Shown: positions 1 through 8,707 of the stretch, one piece after another | How positions within the stretch are numbered: the first letter of the stretch is position 1 | Layout: the number at the start of each line of letters is the position of its first letter | Assembly (NCBI RefSeq): GCF_008807415.1 | Contig: NZ_CP043626.1 | Location: 1,612,001-1,676,000, forward strand | Origin: Pseudomonas denitrificans (nom. rej.) | GTDB taxonomy: Bacteria > Pseudomonadota > Gammaproteobacteria > Pseudomonadales > Pseudomonadaceae | Length of the DNA: 64,000 bases | Reading direction: 5' to 3' | Notes under the pieces: generated by a model | Told to the model about the DNA's origin: nothing | The model's input: only the letters and a program-made list of their open reading frames with translations | Database searches by the model: none | Made by a program: the position numbers and the translations under genes

Positions 1-1
1 T

Positions 2-715
2 TTCGTCGGGCGCAAGGTCGGGCGCGGCTTCTATCGCTATGCCGACGGCAAGATGATCGATGCGCCCGCTCCGCAACCGGTGCCGAACGTGGCCGCCCTG
101 CCGCCGGTGTGGATCGGTGCGGAGAACGACCAGGATCGCGAACTGCTCGGCGAACTGCTGAAGAAGCTTGGCGCGACCCTGGAGCAGGGCGCCCGGCCAA
201 GCAGCGAGGCGCTGTGCCTGCTGGCTCCCTATGGCGTTGACGCCACCACGGCGTGCCAGAGCTTCGCTACCGACCCGGCGCGTACCCTGTGCATCGACCT
301 GCTGCTGGATCTGCAACGCCACCGCTGCCTGATGCAGAACCCGGCGACCTCCAGCGCCATGCGCGACGCCGCCCATGCGCTGCTGGCGGCTGACGGCGTG
401 GGCGTCACCGTCATCAATGACAGCGTCGGCTTCGTCGCCCAGCGCGTACTGGCGCTGATCGTCAACCTGGCTGGCGACATCGTCCAGCAGCGCATCGCCA
501 GCGTCGATGACCTCGACGAAGGTGTGCGCCGTGGCCTGGGTTACCCGCAGGGCCCGCTGGCCTGGGGCGACAGCGTCGGCCCGGCGCGCCTGCTGAGCAT
601 TCTCGAACGCATGACCGGCCTGACCGGCGACGCCCGCTATCGCCCCGGCCCCTGGCTGCGCCGCCGCGCCGCGCTGGGGTTGTCGCTGCGCCATGCCGAC
701 CCCGCGCTGGGCTGA
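2..715 (+). CDS. 3-hydroxyacyl-CoA dehydrogenase, C-terminal part (truncated by window edge)
   Basis: The reading frame is open from the first bases of the window, so the N-terminal NAD-binding domain lies outside. The visible 237 residues begin with the GRKVGRGFYRY segment typical of the end of the first C-terminal 3HCDH domain. They continue into a second 3HCDH domain (GFVAQRVLALIVN, then GLGYPQGPLAWGD), as in the ~500-residue PaaH/PaaC type. The family oxidises 3-hydroxyacyl-CoA to 3-oxoacyl-CoA with NAD+. The thiolase starts 33 bases downstream, so the two probably act in sequence in one operon. Substrate cannot be read directly; the CoA-transferase neighbour suggests a dicarboxyl-CoA such as 3-hydroxyadipyl-CoA. 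Confidence 0.9.
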   Translation, partial: FVGRKVGRGFYRYADGKMIDAPAPQPVPNVAALPPVWIGAENDQDRELLGELLKKLGATLEQGARPSSEALCLLAPYGVDATTACQSFATDPARTLCIDLLLDLQRHRCLMQNPATSSAMRDAAHALLAADGVGVTVINDSVGFVAQRVLALIVNLAGDIVQQRIASVDDLDEGVRRGLGYPQGPLAWGDSVGPARLLSILERMTGLTGDARYRPGPWLRRRAALGLSLRHADPALG

Positions 716-748
716 CGCCCGGCGTCCACCTCTTTCAAGGAGACCTCC

Positions 749-1951
749 ATGCTCAATGCCTTTATCTACGCCGGCCTGCGCACCCCCTTCGGGCGCCATG
801 GCGGCGCCCTGGCCCCGGTACGCCCGGACGATCTGATCGCCCAGGTGATCCGCGAGCTGCTGGCCCGCACCAGCGTGCCCGGTGAAGCCATCGAGGACGT
901 GATCCTCGGCAACACCAACCAGGCCGGCGAAGACAGCCGCAATATCGCCCGCCATGCCGCGCTGCTCGCCGGCCTGCCGGTGACCGTACCGGGACAGACG
1001 GTGAACCGCCTGTGCGCCAGCGGCCTGGCGGCCGTCATCGACGCGGCGCGTGCCGTGACCTGTGGCGAAGGCGAGCTGTTCGTCGCTGGCGGCGTGGAAA
1101 GCATGTCCCGCGCGCCCTTCGTCATGGCCAAGGCCGAGGCCGCCTACAGCCGCGACCTGACGGTGTTCGACAGCACCATCGGCGCGCGCTTCCCCAACCC
1201 GAAGATCATCGCCGGGTTCGGCAACGACAGCATGCCGGAGACCGGCGACAACGTAGCCCGCGAGTTCGGCATCAGCCGCGAGCAGGCCGACCGTTTCGCC
1301 GCGCGCTCCCAGGCCAACTATGAAGCCGCCCGCGAGGCCGGTTTCTTCGCCGGGGAAATCCTCCCGGTCAGCGTGCCTACTGGGCGCAAGACGCCGCCGA
1401 ACGTGGTCGAGCAGGACGAACATCCGCGTCCGTCTTCCGATGAAGCCGCGCTGGCGCGCCTGAAACCCTTGTCCGAAGGCGGCGTGGTCACCGCCGGCAA
1501 TGCCTCTGGCGTCAACGATGGCGCGGCCGCGCTGCTGATCGGCTCGGCTGCGGCGGGCGAACGCCACGGCCTCAAGCCGCTGGCACGGATTCTCTCGGCA
1601 GCGGCGGTCGGCGTGGAGCCACGCATCATGGGCGTCGGCCCGGTGGAGGCGATCAACAAGGCGCTTACCCGCGCCGAACTGACCCTCGCCGACATGGACA
1701 TCATCGAGATCAACGAGGCCTTCGCCTCCCAGGTGCTCGGCTGCCTGCACGGCCTGGGCGTGGACTTCGACGATGCGCGGGTCAACCCCAACGGCGGCGC
1801 CATCGCCGTCGGCCACCCGCTGGGCGCTTCCGGCGCGCGGCTGGCGCTGAGCGTCGCGCGACAACTGCAGCGCAGTGGTCAACGCTATGCGGTTATCAGC
1901 CTGTGCATCGGTGTGGGCCAGGGGCTCGCCATGGTTATCGAGCGCGCGTAA
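749..1951 (+). CDS. Thiolase (acetyl-CoA acyltransferase, 3-oxoadipyl-CoA thiolase-like)
   Basis: A 400-residue thiolase, the full family length. The nucleophilic cysteine lies in NRLCASGLAAV near residue 90. The C-terminal catalytic motifs are GHPLGASGAR (His) and SLCIGVGQG (Cys). The start is supported by AAGGAGACC a few bases upstream. The enzyme cleaves 3-oxoacyl-CoA with CoA, releasing acetyl-CoA. It resembles the PcaF/PaaJ branch, but the exact substrate is inferred only from the adjacent 3-hydroxyacyl-CoA dehydrogenase and CoA-transferase. Together these suggest chain shortening of a dicarboxylic acid. Confidence 0.9.
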   Translation: MLNAFIYAGLRTPFGRHGGALAPVRPDDLIAQVIRELLARTSVPGEAIEDVILGNTNQAGEDSRNIARHAALLAGLPVTVPGQTVNRLCASGLAAVIDAARAVTCGEGELFVAGGVESMSRAPFVMAKAEAAYSRDLTVFDSTIGARFPNPKIIAGFGNDSMPETGDNVAREFGISREQADRFAARSQANYEAAREAGFFAGEILPVSVPTGRKTPPNVVEQDEHPRPSSDEAALARLKPLSEGGVVTAGNASGVNDGAAALLIGSAAAGERHGLKPLARILSAAAVGVEPRIMGVGPVEAINKALTRAELTLADMDIIEINEAFASQVLGCLHGLGVDFDDARVNPNGGAIAVGHPLGASGARLALSVARQLQRSGQRYAVISLCIGVGQGLAMVIERA

Positions 1952-1973
1952 GCGCGCCTGCGAGGAATTGAAG

Positions 1974-3212
1974 ATGGGTGCTTTGAGCGGATACCGCGTA
2001 CTCGACCTCAGCCGCGTGCTGGCCGGCCCCTGGTGCGGCCAGGTGCTGGCCGACCTGGGCGCGGAAGTGATCAAGATCGAACGTCCCGGCGTGGGTGACG
2101 ACACCCGCGGCTGGGGCCCGCCTTACATGAAGGCTGCCGACGGCTCGGACAGTTCCGAGGCGGCGTACTACCAGTCGACCAACCGCAACAAGCTGTCGGT
2201 GGCGCTGAACCTGGCGACGGAAGAAGGCCAGGCGCTGGTGCGCGCCCTGGCCTGCGAGTGCGATGTGCTGATCGAGAACTACAAGGCCGGCTCGCTGGCC
2301 AAGTACGGGCTGGATTACGACAGCCTGTCCAAGGTCAATCCGCGCCTGGTCTACTGCTCCATCACCGGCTTCGGCCAGACCGGCCCGCGCGCCGAGGAGC
2401 CCGGCTACGACTTCATCATCCAGGGCATGGGCGGGCTGATGAGCATCACCGGCGAGAAGGACGGCGTGCCCGGCGCCAGCCCGCAGAAGGTCGGTGTCGC
2501 CGTGTCCGACGTAATGACCGGCCTGTACTCGGTGGTTGCCATCCAGGCTGCGCTGCTGGCGCGGGAGAAGACCGGCCGCGGCCAGCACTGCGACATGGCG
2601 CTGCTCGACGTGCAGGTCGCCATGCTCGGCAACCAGAGCCAGAACTACCTCGCCACCGGCCGCTCGCCGGGCCGCCAGGGCAACGCCCACGTCAACATCG
2701 TGCCGTACCAGGTGTTCAGCGCGCAGGACATGGATTTCATCATCGCCTGCGGCAACGACAGCCAGTTCGTCTCGCTGTGCGACGCCATCGGCCTGCCCGA
2801 ACTGCCGAAGGACCCGCGTTTCACCCGTAACGCCGACCGCGTGCGCAACCGCGACGTGATCGTCGGCAAGCTGGCCGAGCACTTCCAGGGCGACACCGCC
2901 GACAACTGGGTGCGCCGCATCCACGCGATGAAGGTGCCGGTCGGCGTGATCAACGATATCGGCCGCGCGCTGGACGAGCCGCAGGTGGTCGCCCGGGACA
3001 TGCTGGTGGAGATTCCCCACGCGCAGAACCCCGCGTTCCGCATGGTCGGCAGCCCGCTGAAACTGTCCGACACCCCGGTGGAATACCAGCGCCCGGCGCC
3101 GATGCTCGGCGAACACACCGACGAGGTGCTCAAGCGCCGCCTGGGGCTCGACGACGCGCGCCTGGCTGCGCTCAAGGCCGAGGGTGTGATCGAGCAGCTG
3201 GGCAAACCCTGA
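1974..3212 (+). CDS. CaiB/BaiF family (class III) CoA-transferase
   Basis: 412 residues from the ATG at 1974, which has GAGG upstream; a longer in-frame extension would overlap the thiolase gene and is unlikely. The N-terminus LSGYRVLDLSRVLAGPWCGQ and the GAEVIKIERPG segment are diagnostic of class III CoA-transferases. These move CoA between a donor such as succinyl-CoA and a carboxylate. The sequence resembles the Pseudomonas protein encoded beside glutaryl-CoA dehydrogenase (succinyl-CoA:glutarate type), so activation of a dicarboxylate is the likely role. It is the third gene of the beta-oxidation operon. Family assignment is firm; substrate is inference. Confidence 0.88.
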   Translation: MGALSGYRVLDLSRVLAGPWCGQVLADLGAEVIKIERPGVGDDTRGWGPPYMKAADGSDSSEAAYYQSTNRNKLSVALNLATEEGQALVRALACECDVLIENYKAGSLAKYGLDYDSLSKVNPRLVYCSITGFGQTGPRAEEPGYDFIIQGMGGLMSITGEKDGVPGASPQKVGVAVSDVMTGLYSVVAIQAALLAREKTGRGQHCDMALLDVQVAMLGNQSQNYLATGRSPGRQGNAHVNIVPYQVFSAQDMDFIIACGNDSQFVSLCDAIGLPELPKDPRFTRNADRVRNRDVIVGKLAEHFQGDTADNWVRRIHAMKVPVGVINDIGRALDEPQVVARDMLVEIPHAQNPAFRMVGSPLKLSDTPVEYQRPAPMLGEHTDEVLKRRLGLDDARLAALKAEGVIEQLGKP

Positions 3213-3233
3213 CGCGTCAATGCTCGCAAGAGA

Positions 3234-3312
3234 GTAGGGCGCATAACGCGCCAGCGTTATCCGCCGCTGGCCCGAATGACGGCGGATAACCGCAAGCAGT
3301 TATCCGCCCTAC
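3234..3312. repeat. Intergenic palindrome, GTAGGGCG family (copy 1)
   Basis: An inverted repeat framed by GTAGGGCGCATAACG at one end and GTTATCCGCCCTAC at the other, with GGCGGATAACC inside. The same framed element recurs at 8847-8917, 53540-53628 and 57180-57257. It sits between the CoA-transferase stop and etfB. Likely a REP-type element, possibly acting as a transcript 3' end. Confidence 0.8.
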
Positions 3313-3325
3313 GTTCGTTGAGTCC

Positions 3326-3402
3326 GTTCGCGAGCAGGCTCGCTCCTGCGGGGCGTTCCCCCCATTGCTCTTCGCAGGCGTGGGCCTGCTCGCGAACCCA
3401 TC
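3326..3402. repeat. REP-like palindrome, GCGAGCAGGCTCGCTCCTGC family
   Basis: Contains TTCGCGAGCAGGCTCGCTCC followed, in inverted order, by GGGCCTGCTCGCGAACCC, forming two arms around a short central segment. This is the widespread Pseudomonas REP type. Related copies with the same arms lie near 25850-25920. Confidence 0.75.
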
Positions 3403-3450
3403 CCAACAGCAGCGCCGAGGCAAACCGGCGTCAGCCAAGGAAACAACCGA

Positions 3451-4200
3451 ATGAAAGTGCTCGTCGCGGTAAAACGCGTGGTCGATTACAACGTCAAGGT
3501 CCGCGTCAAGGCGGACAACTCCGGCGTCGATCTGGCCAACGTCAAGATGTCCATGAACCCCTTCTGCGAAATCGCCGTGGAAGAGGCCGTACGCCTGAAA
3601 GAGAAGGGCGTCGCCAGCGAGATCGTGGTGGTCTCGGTCGGCCCCAGTGGCGCGCAGGAGCAACTGCGTACCGCATTGGCACTGGGCGCAGACCGCGCGG
3701 TGCTGGTCGAGAGCAATGACGAACTGAGCTCGCTGGCTGTCGCCAAGGCCCTGAAAGCCCTGGTCGACAAGGAGCAGCCGCAGCTGGTCATCCTCGGCAA
3801 GCAGGCCATCGACAGCGACAACAACCAGACCGGCCAGATGCTGGCTGCGCTGACCGGCTACGCCCAGGGCACCTTCGCGTCCAAGGTCGAAGTCGCTGGC
3901 GACAAGGTCAACGTCACCCGTGAAATCGACGGCGGCCTGCAGACCGTTGCCCTGAACCTGCCGGCCATCGTCACCACCGACCTGCGCCTGAACGAGCCGC
4001 GCTACGCGTCGCTGCCCAACATCATGAAGGCGAAGAAAAAGCCGCTGGAATTCCTCCCACCCGATGTACTGGGCATCTCCATGACCTCCACCGTGAAGAC
4101 CCTCAAGGTGGAAGCGCCCGCCGCGCGCAGCGCCGGCATCAAGGTGAAATCCGTGGCCGAACTGGTCGAGAAACTGAAGAACGAAGCGAAGGTGATCTGA
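3451..4200 (+). CDS. etfB: Electron transfer flavoprotein beta subunit
   Basis: 249 residues, the normal EtfB length. It begins [20 protein letters not shown] and carries the AMP-binding and EtfA-interaction segments [16 protein letters not shown] and [20 protein letters not shown]. With EtfA it forms the FAD/AMP heterodimer that takes electrons from acyl-CoA dehydrogenases and passes them to ETF-quinone oxidoreductase. Its stop overlaps the etfA start by one base, implying translational coupling. No ETF-quinone oxidoreductase is adjacent, unlike the usual Pseudomonas locus. This may therefore be a pathway-associated extra copy serving the upstream beta-oxidation genes. Confidence 0.95.
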   Translation: MKVLVAVKRVVDYNVKVRVKADNSGVDLANVKMSMNPFCEIAVEEAVRLKEKGVASEIVVVSVGPSGAQEQLRTALALGADRAVLVESNDELSSLAVAKALKALVDKEQPQLVILGKQAIDSDNNQTGQMLAALTGYAQGTFASKVEVAGDKVNVTREIDGGLQTVALNLPAIVTTDLRLNEPRYASLPNIMKAKKKPLEFLPPDVLGISMTSTVKTLKVEAPAARSAGIKVKSVAELVEKLKNEAKVI

Positions 4201-5144
4201 TGGCTGTTTTGGTTGTTGCAGAACATTCGAATGGCGCGCTGGGCTCGGCGACGCTGAACACCGTTGCCGCTGCGCAGAAGATCGGTGGTGACATCGCTGT
4301 CCTGGTCGCTGGCCAGAACGTCGGTGGCGTGGCTGAAGCCGCTGCCAAGATCGCCGGTGTTTCCAAGGTGCTGGTCGCCGACAACGCTGCCTACGCTCAC
4401 CAGCTGCCGGAGAACGTCGCTCCGCTGATCGCTGCTCTTGTGAAAGACAGTGGGGGCAATGGCTACAGCCACGTGCTGGCCGCCGCCACCACCAACGGCA
4501 AGAACTTCCTGCCGCGCGTCGCCGCCCTGCTGGACGTCGACCAGATCTCCGAGATCATCGAAGTGGTCAGCGCCGACACCTTCAAGCGTCCGATCTATGC
4601 CGGTAACGCCATCGCCACCGTGCAATCTTCGGCTGCGGTCAAGGTCATCACCGTGCGTGGCACCGGCTTCGACGCCGTTGCTGCCGAAGGTGGCTCCGCC
4701 GCTGTTGAAGCCGTTTCCGGCCCGGCCGATGCCGGCAAGTCCGCCTTCGTGGGCGAAGAACTGGCCAAGTCCGACCGTCCGGAGCTGACCGCTGCCAGGA
4801 TCGTCGTTTCCGGCGGCCGCGGCATGGGCAATGGCGACAACTTCAGCATCCTCTACTCCCTGGCTGACAAGCTGGGCGCTGCCGTCGGTGCTTCCCGCGC
4901 TGCGGTGGATGCCGGCTTCGTGCCGAACGACATGCAGGTCGGCCAGACCGGCAAGATCGTCGCTCCGCAGCTGTACGCGGCCGTCGGTATCTCCGGCGCC
5001 ATCCAGCACCTGGCGGGCATGAAGGACTCGAAAGTGATCGTTGCGATCAACAAGGACGAAGAGGCGCCGATCTTCCAGGTTGCCGACTACGGCCTGGTCG
5101 CCGACCTGTTCGAAGCCGTACCGGAGCTGGAACGGACTATCTGA
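4200..5144 (+). CDS. etfA: Electron transfer flavoprotein alpha subunit
   Basis: 314 residues. The C-terminal FAD-binding domain is clear: [51 protein letters not shown] and [15 protein letters not shown]. It forms the ETF heterodimer with the preceding etfB product. The ATG at 4200 shares a base with the etfB stop. A GC-rich hairpin followed by GTTTTG lies 17 bases after the stop and probably ends this transcript. Confidence 0.95.
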   Translation: MAVLVVAEHSNGALGSATLNTVAAAQKIGGDIAVLVAGQNVGGVAEAAAKIAGVSKVLVADNAAYAHQLPENVAPLIAALVKDSGGNGYSHVLAAATTNGKNFLPRVAALLDVDQISEIIEVVSADTFKRPIYAGNAIATVQSSAAVKVITVRGTGFDAVAAEGGSAAVEAVSGPADAGKSAFVGEELAKSDRPELTAARIVVSGGRGMGNGDNFSILYSLADKLGAAVGASRAAVDAGFVPNDMQVGQTGKIVAPQLYAAVGISGAIQHLAGMKDSKVIVAINKDEEAPIFQVADYGLVADLFEAVPELERTI

Positions 5145-5161
5145 TCCCGCTCATTCCCCTG

Positions 5162-5192
5162 GCCGGGCCAGCCGTCATCGGCCCGGCGTTTT
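5162..5192 (+). terminator. Probable Rho-independent terminator after etfA
   Basis: GCCGGGCC and GGCCCGGC form a perfect 8-bp stem around an 11-base loop, followed by GTTTT. It separates etfBA from the OprD porin gene. Confidence 0.7.
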
Positions 5193-5224
5193 GCCAACAC
5201 CTCAAGTAGAAAGAAACAAGAACA

Positions 5225-6475
5225 ATGAATACTCGTCGACTCCCCGTGCTGGTCTCCGGACTGGCGCTGCTGCCCCCGTTCGTCCACGCCGATTTCCTCG
5301 CCGACAGCAAGGCCAGCATCGAAACTCGCAACTTCTACTTCAACCGCGACTACCGCCAGAGCGGCGCCGCCCAGTCGAAATCCGAGGAATGGGCGCAGGG
5401 CTTCCTGCTGCGCTACGAGTCGGGCTACACCGACGGCACCGTCGGCGTCGGTGTCGATGCCCTCGGCCTGCTGGGCCTGAAGCTCGACTCCAGCCCGGAT
5501 CGCTCCGGCTCCGGCCTGCTGCCGTATTCCGCCAGCGACAAGCGCGCCGCCGACGACTACAGCGACCTCGGCCTGACCGCCAAGCTGCGCGTCTCAAAGA
5601 GCACCCTGAAAGTCGGCACGCTGCTGCCCAAGCTGCCGGTGGTGCAGTACAACGACACCCGCCTGCTGCCGCAGACCTTCCAGGGCGCGCTGGTGGAGTC
5701 GAAGGAACTCGACGACCTCGACCTGCAGCTCGGCCAGCTGCGCGAGGTGAAGCAGCGTGATTCGTCCAACGACGAAGACCTGTCGATGACCCGTGGCAAC
5801 AAGCGCAACATCGTGGCCGGCAGCCACCTCACCAGCGACCGCTTCAACCTCGCTGGCGGCACCTACCGCTGGAGCAACCAGCTCAGCACCAGCTACCACT
5901 ACGCCAACCTCGAAGACCTCTATCGCCAACACTACGTGAGCCTGGTGCACACGCTGCCGATCGCCGAAGGCCAGTCGCTGAAGTCCGACATCCGCTGGGC
6001 GCGCTCCACCGACGATGGCGGCAGCAACGTCGACAACCGCGCGCTCAACGCCATGTTCACCTACAAGCTCGGCAACCAGGCGTTCGGCCTCGGGCTGCAG
6101 CGCATGTCCGGCGACACCGGCTTCGCCTACCTGTCCGGCACCGACCCGTACCTGGTCAACTACGTGCAGATCGGCGACTTCGCCAACAAGGACGAGCGCT
6201 CCTGGCAACTGCGCTACGACTTCAATTTCGCCTCCTACGGGCTGCCCGGCCTGAGCCTGATGACCCGCTACCTGCGCGGCGACAACATCGACCTGCTGAA
6301 CGGGCAGGGCAACGGCAAGGAGTGGGAGCGCGACACCGACGTCGGCTACCTGGTGCAGAGCGGCCCGCTGAAGAACGTCGGCTTCAAGCTGCGCAACAGC
6401 ACTTTCCGCAGCAGCTTCGGCAACGACATGGACGAGACCCGCTTCATCGTCAGCTACACCTTGCCGATCTGGTAA
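5225..6475 (+). CDS. OprD-family outer membrane porin
   Basis: 416 residues with an N-terminal signal peptide (MNTRRLPVLVSGLALLPPFVHA, cleaved after HA). The mature start DFLADSKASIETRNFYFNRD is typical of OprD porins, and it ends in IW, the usual C-terminal aromatic residue for BAM recognition. Other OprD hallmarks are SEEWAQGFLLRYESGYT, GVGVDALGLLGLKLDS and DERSWQLRYDFNFASYGLPG. OprD-family channels are substrate-selective 18-stranded barrels. Its place downstream of dicarboxylate beta-oxidation genes suggests uptake of the pathway substrate, which is inference. An AAGAAACAAG purine-rich stretch precedes the ATG. Confidence 0.93.
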   Translation: MNTRRLPVLVSGLALLPPFVHADFLADSKASIETRNFYFNRDYRQSGAAQSKSEEWAQGFLLRYESGYTDGTVGVGVDALGLLGLKLDSSPDRSGSGLLPYSASDKRAADDYSDLGLTAKLRVSKSTLKVGTLLPKLPVVQYNDTRLLPQTFQGALVESKELDDLDLQLGQLREVKQRDSSNDEDLSMTRGNKRNIVAGSHLTSDRFNLAGGTYRWSNQLSTSYHYANLEDLYRQHYVSLVHTLPIAEGQSLKSDIRWARSTDDGGSNVDNRALNAMFTYKLGNQAFGLGLQRMSGDTGFAYLSGTDPYLVNYVQIGDFANKDERSWQLRYDFNFASYGLPGLSLMTRYLRGDNIDLLNGQGNGKEWERDTDVGYLVQSGPLKNVGFKLRNSTFRSSFGNDMDETRFIVSYTLPIW

Positions 6476-6486
6476 GTGCTACCTGA

Positions 6487-6516
6487 AGCCTCCCGCTCCA
6501 TAGCGATTGGGAGGCT
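6487..6516. terminator. Inverted repeat after OprD gene, possible transcript end
   Basis: AGCCTCCC and GGGAGGCT pair as an 8-bp stem around a 14-base loop, 12 bases after the porin stop. There is no U-tract, so it may be an attenuator-type or Rho-dependent 3' end. The rest of 6517-6747 shows no gene or clear motif. Confidence 0.4.
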
Positions 6517-6750
6517 ACGCTCCACGAGTCTCCGGGCGCTGCGCAGGCAGGCCCGGAGTACACCTCGGCGATACTCCGGGACGAACGGCGTGAAAGCCCG
6601 TGCTTGAGCGAGTGAGGGGATATTTCCTACGTGCTGGCTGTCTCACTGGACGAGGAAAAGTCTGGTCAGAGCCTGCGCCCTCGGCTTATAAAACCCCTTC
6701 GCCGCTGTAGACCCGCAGGGATGGCGGCCCCACGAGATCAAGGAACGATG

Positions 6751-7167
6751 ATGCGACGAGTCACGATGATTCTGCTCGCTGCCGCCCTGTTGCAGGGCTG
6801 TGCGCACCAGAAGACCGGCAACCAGTGCGAAGACAACTTCAACACCGAAGGGGGCTTCATCGCCGGCAAGACCTTCACGTCCAACGTCCAGCTGGACATG
6901 CCGGTGGCCAAGGTCTTCGACCGGGCGCAGAAGACGCTGGTGAAGGAAGGCTTCACCATCCAGAACGCCGATGAGAAGAGCGGCACCATCTCCGCCTACC
7001 AGGGCGTGATCCTGAGCAGCCGCAACGCACCGTTGAACGTCGTGGTGGAAAAGTCGGGCTCGGGCTCCAAGGTAAGTTATGTCTTTGTCACCCTGGGTGG
7101 CATGTACACCACCGAGGGCGCGGTGCGTGACGGCTTCTGCCGGTTCACCGACGGGATTCGGCAGTAA
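6751..7167 (+). CDS. Small predicted lipoprotein
   Basis: 138 residues from the second of two tandem ATGs, six bases after AGGA. The N-terminus MRRVTMILLAAALLQGCAHQ has a lipobox LLQGC, so the protein should be lipid-anchored after cleavage before the cysteine. The body (AKVFDRAQKTLVKEGF, then DEKSGTISAYQGV) suggests a small alpha/beta periplasmic fold, but no family is recognised. It is a stand-alone gene with a high-GC intergenic space on both sides. The 5' extension to 6631 lacks coding character. Confidence 0.7.
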   Translation: MRRVTMILLAAALLQGCAHQKTGNQCEDNFNTEGGFIAGKTFTSNVQLDMPVAKVFDRAQKTLVKEGFTIQNADEKSGTISAYQGVILSSRNAPLNVVVEKSGSGSKVSYVFVTLGGMYTTEGAVRDGFCRFTDGIRQ

Positions 7168-7180
7168 TCGGTAGCCTCGT

Positions 7181-7229
7181 GCAGGAGCGCGCCATGCGCG
7201 CGATCGCGGGCATGGCCCGCTCCCACAGG
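7181..7229. repeat. REP-like palindrome (GGAGCG..CGCTCC type)
   Basis: CAGGAGCGCGCCATGCGCGCG followed by its near inverse ending GGCATGGCCCGCTCCCAC. It belongs to the same class as the element at 53470-53518. Confidence 0.7.
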
Positions 7230-7240
7230 AAGCTTGGTTT

Positions 7241-7322
7241 GTAGGATGGGTGGAGCGCAGCGATACCCATGCTGTGGCGTGGTACGAGGCGATGGGTATC
7301 GCTGCGCTCCACTCCATCCTAC
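7241..7322. repeat. Intergenic palindrome, GTAGGATGG/AGCGATACCCAT family (copy 1)
   Basis: The left arm GTAGGATGGGTGGAGCGCAG continues CGATACCCAT, and the right arm is the inverse (ATGGGTATCGCTGCGCTCCA, then CCATCCTAC). The arms are about 30 bp and nearly perfect. Copies recur at 28140, 32041, 32302 and 53835-53921, with a half copy at 57311. Confidence 0.85.
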
Positions 7323-7349
7323 GTTCGAGGTTCCCTGAGATTACTGGGC

Positions 7350-7574
7350 CTAAGCGCGGACCAGCCTTTCCACGAGGCGGCGTGTGAGTGGGGCGATGAA
7401 CAGTACCAGCGGGAAGCCGATGCTCCAGCTGGCGAGCCACGCGCCCAGCCAGAGCTGGGCGAAGGCTGGGGCCAGGCCGACGGCGCGCCAGGTGGAGAGG
7501 CCGGAGACCAGCAAGGTCATCACGCAGGACAGGATCAGCGCGAACAGCAGCGGGCCGTAGCGGCGGGCGATCAT
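7350..7574 (-). CDS. DUF2798 family small membrane protein
   Basis: 74 residues with two hydrophobic segments: GPLLFALILSCVMTLLVSG near residues 7-25 and a second around LGAWLASWSIGFPLVLFIAP. This matches the DUF2798 architecture, whose function is unknown. The ATG overlaps the stop of the upstream flavodoxin gene by four bases (ATGA), so the two are translationally coupled and probably share the MerR-controlled promoter. A much longer ORF in this frame extends through the flavodoxin gene in another frame and is not used. Confidence 0.75.
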   Translation of the reverse strand: MIARRYGPLLFALILSCVMTLLVSGLSTWRAVGLAPAFAQLWLGAWLASWSIGFPLVLFIAPLTRRLVERLVRA

Positions 7575-8161
7575 GCGTGGGCCTCCTGCGCGTGCTCGAC
7601 CTGCGGCTGGTGCAGGCGGCCGAGGGTTTCGGCGAAGTACTGGCCGAACAGCCGGGCGGTCTTCAGGTCGCCGGGGCAGAAGTCCGCGGCGGTCTTGTCC
7701 GCCTGGGCCATCAGCCCGGACCAGGAGCCGAGGCGGTTGGCGGCTTCCTCGACGGGCACGCCCAGGTGCTGCTCGGGGAGGATCGCGTTGCCGGCCCAGA
7801 GCATCCCGTGCTGCATGCAGAAGGTGAACAGCGAGATCAATGTGGACTGCTTGTCGCCCGCAGGCAGCGCCGACACGGTGAAGCCGGCGGCGAGGCGGCC
7901 GCGCAACTTCTGCTGGCGCCAGAGCGGCCCGGTGGCGTCCATCAGGGCTTTCAGCGGCGCCGAGACGCCGCCCAGGTAGGTTGGTGATCCCAGGATCAGG
8001 CCGTGATAGGCGAGCAGCGCTTGCGGCTGCTCGATCAACTCCTGCGCCTTGAGCAGATGCACTTCGCAGCCGGGCACACTGCGAGCGCCGCTGGCGATGG
8101 TCTGGGCGATGCGCTCGGTACGGCCGCTGGCGCTGTGGTAGACGATGGCGATGGTTTTCAT
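7571..8161 (-). CDS. Flavodoxin-like NAD(P)H:quinone / FMN reductase
   Basis: 196 residues starting at MKTIAIVYHSASGRTERIAQ, where the SASGRT loop is the FMN phosphate-binding site of flavodoxin folds. LILGSPTYLGGVSAPLKALMD and SALPAGDKQSTL are WrbA/NADPH-FMN-reductase-like features. The start has GGAGAAAGC just upstream; an eight-residue extension is less likely. The family reduces quinones or FMN with NAD(P)H in the cytoplasm. Divergent from a MerR regulator with a symmetrical operator in the shared promoter, which suggests induction by a redox or electrophile signal. Specific substrate unknown. Confidence 0.8.
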   Translation of the reverse strand: MKTIAIVYHSASGRTERIAQTIASGARSVPGCEVHLLKAQELIEQPQALLAYHGLILGSPTYLGGVSAPLKALMDATGPLWRQQKLRGRLAAGFTVSALPAGDKQSTLISLFTFCMQHGMLWAGNAILPEQHLGVPVEEAANRLGSWSGLMAQADKTAADFCPGDLKTARLFGQYFAETLGRLHQPQVEHAQEAHA

Positions 8162-8228
8162 GCTTTCTCCGCAGGTTGCACACAAGGGAAAGGCCGCGCT
8201 TGGATTGACCTCGGCGGCCTTTGGCGTG

Positions 8229-8259
8229 AACCTGCAAGTTCAAGCGAACTTGAGGTCAA
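8229..8259 (-). promoter_or_regulatory. MerR-type promoter/operator for the flavodoxin operon
   Basis: Read on the minus strand: TTGACC (-35, 8259-8254), a 19-base spacer, then CAGGTT at the -10 position. The spacer holds CAAGTTC-GCTT-GAACTTG, a perfect 7-bp inverted repeat. Long spacers with a central dyad are typical of MerR-activated promoters. The left part, CCTCAAGTTCGCTTGA, resembles the SoxR box. Confidence 0.65.
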
Positions 8260-8269
8260 GAGGTGTTGC

Positions 8270-8707
8270 ATGGATATCGCTGACGTGGCCAGGCGCTCCG
8301 GCGTGCCGGCATCGACCCTGCGTTTCTACGAGGAAAAGGGGCTGATCGTCTCGCTCGCCAAGCCCGGCGCGCGCCGCCAGTTCGCGCCACAGATTCTCGA
8401 TCAGCTGGCGTTGATCACCCTCGGGCAATCGGCGGGGTTCAGCCTGGAGGAAATCCGCTCGATGTTCGCCGGTGACGGCGGGGCGAACATCGACCGGCAG
8501 ATGCTGGCGGCCAAGGCGGATGAGCTGGATGCCACGATCCGACGCCTGCGGGCGATGAGCCGGGGGCTGCGCCATGCGGCGGCGTGCCCGGCGCCCAGTC
8601 ATGCGCAGTGCCCGACTTTCCAGAAACTGGTCAAGGCGGCGGGGGAGAGTGCGCTGGAGGGGAAGAGGGAGCGGGGGCGGTTGAGGAAGGGGAAGGGTGC
8701 TGTCTGA
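8270..8707 (+). CDS. MerR-family transcriptional regulator
   Basis: 145 residues from the ATG at 8270. The N-terminal winged helix is classic MerR: DIADVARRSGVPASTLRFYE, then EKGLI. The middle GFSLEEIRSMF region leads into a dimerisation helix. The C-terminal part carries two cysteines in CPAPSHAQCP, seven residues apart, fewer than the four-cysteine cluster of SoxR. Effector sensing could use these cysteines; this is inference. It is transcribed away from the flavodoxin/DUF2798 pair and probably controls that operon and itself through the dyad at 8229-8259. Confidence 0.85.
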   Translation: MDIADVARRSGVPASTLRFYEEKGLIVSLAKPGARRQFAPQILDQLALITLGQSAGFSLEEIRSMFAGDGGANIDRQMLAAKADELDATIRRLRAMSRGLRHAAACPAPSHAQCPTFQKLVKAAGESALEGKRERGRLRKGKGAV

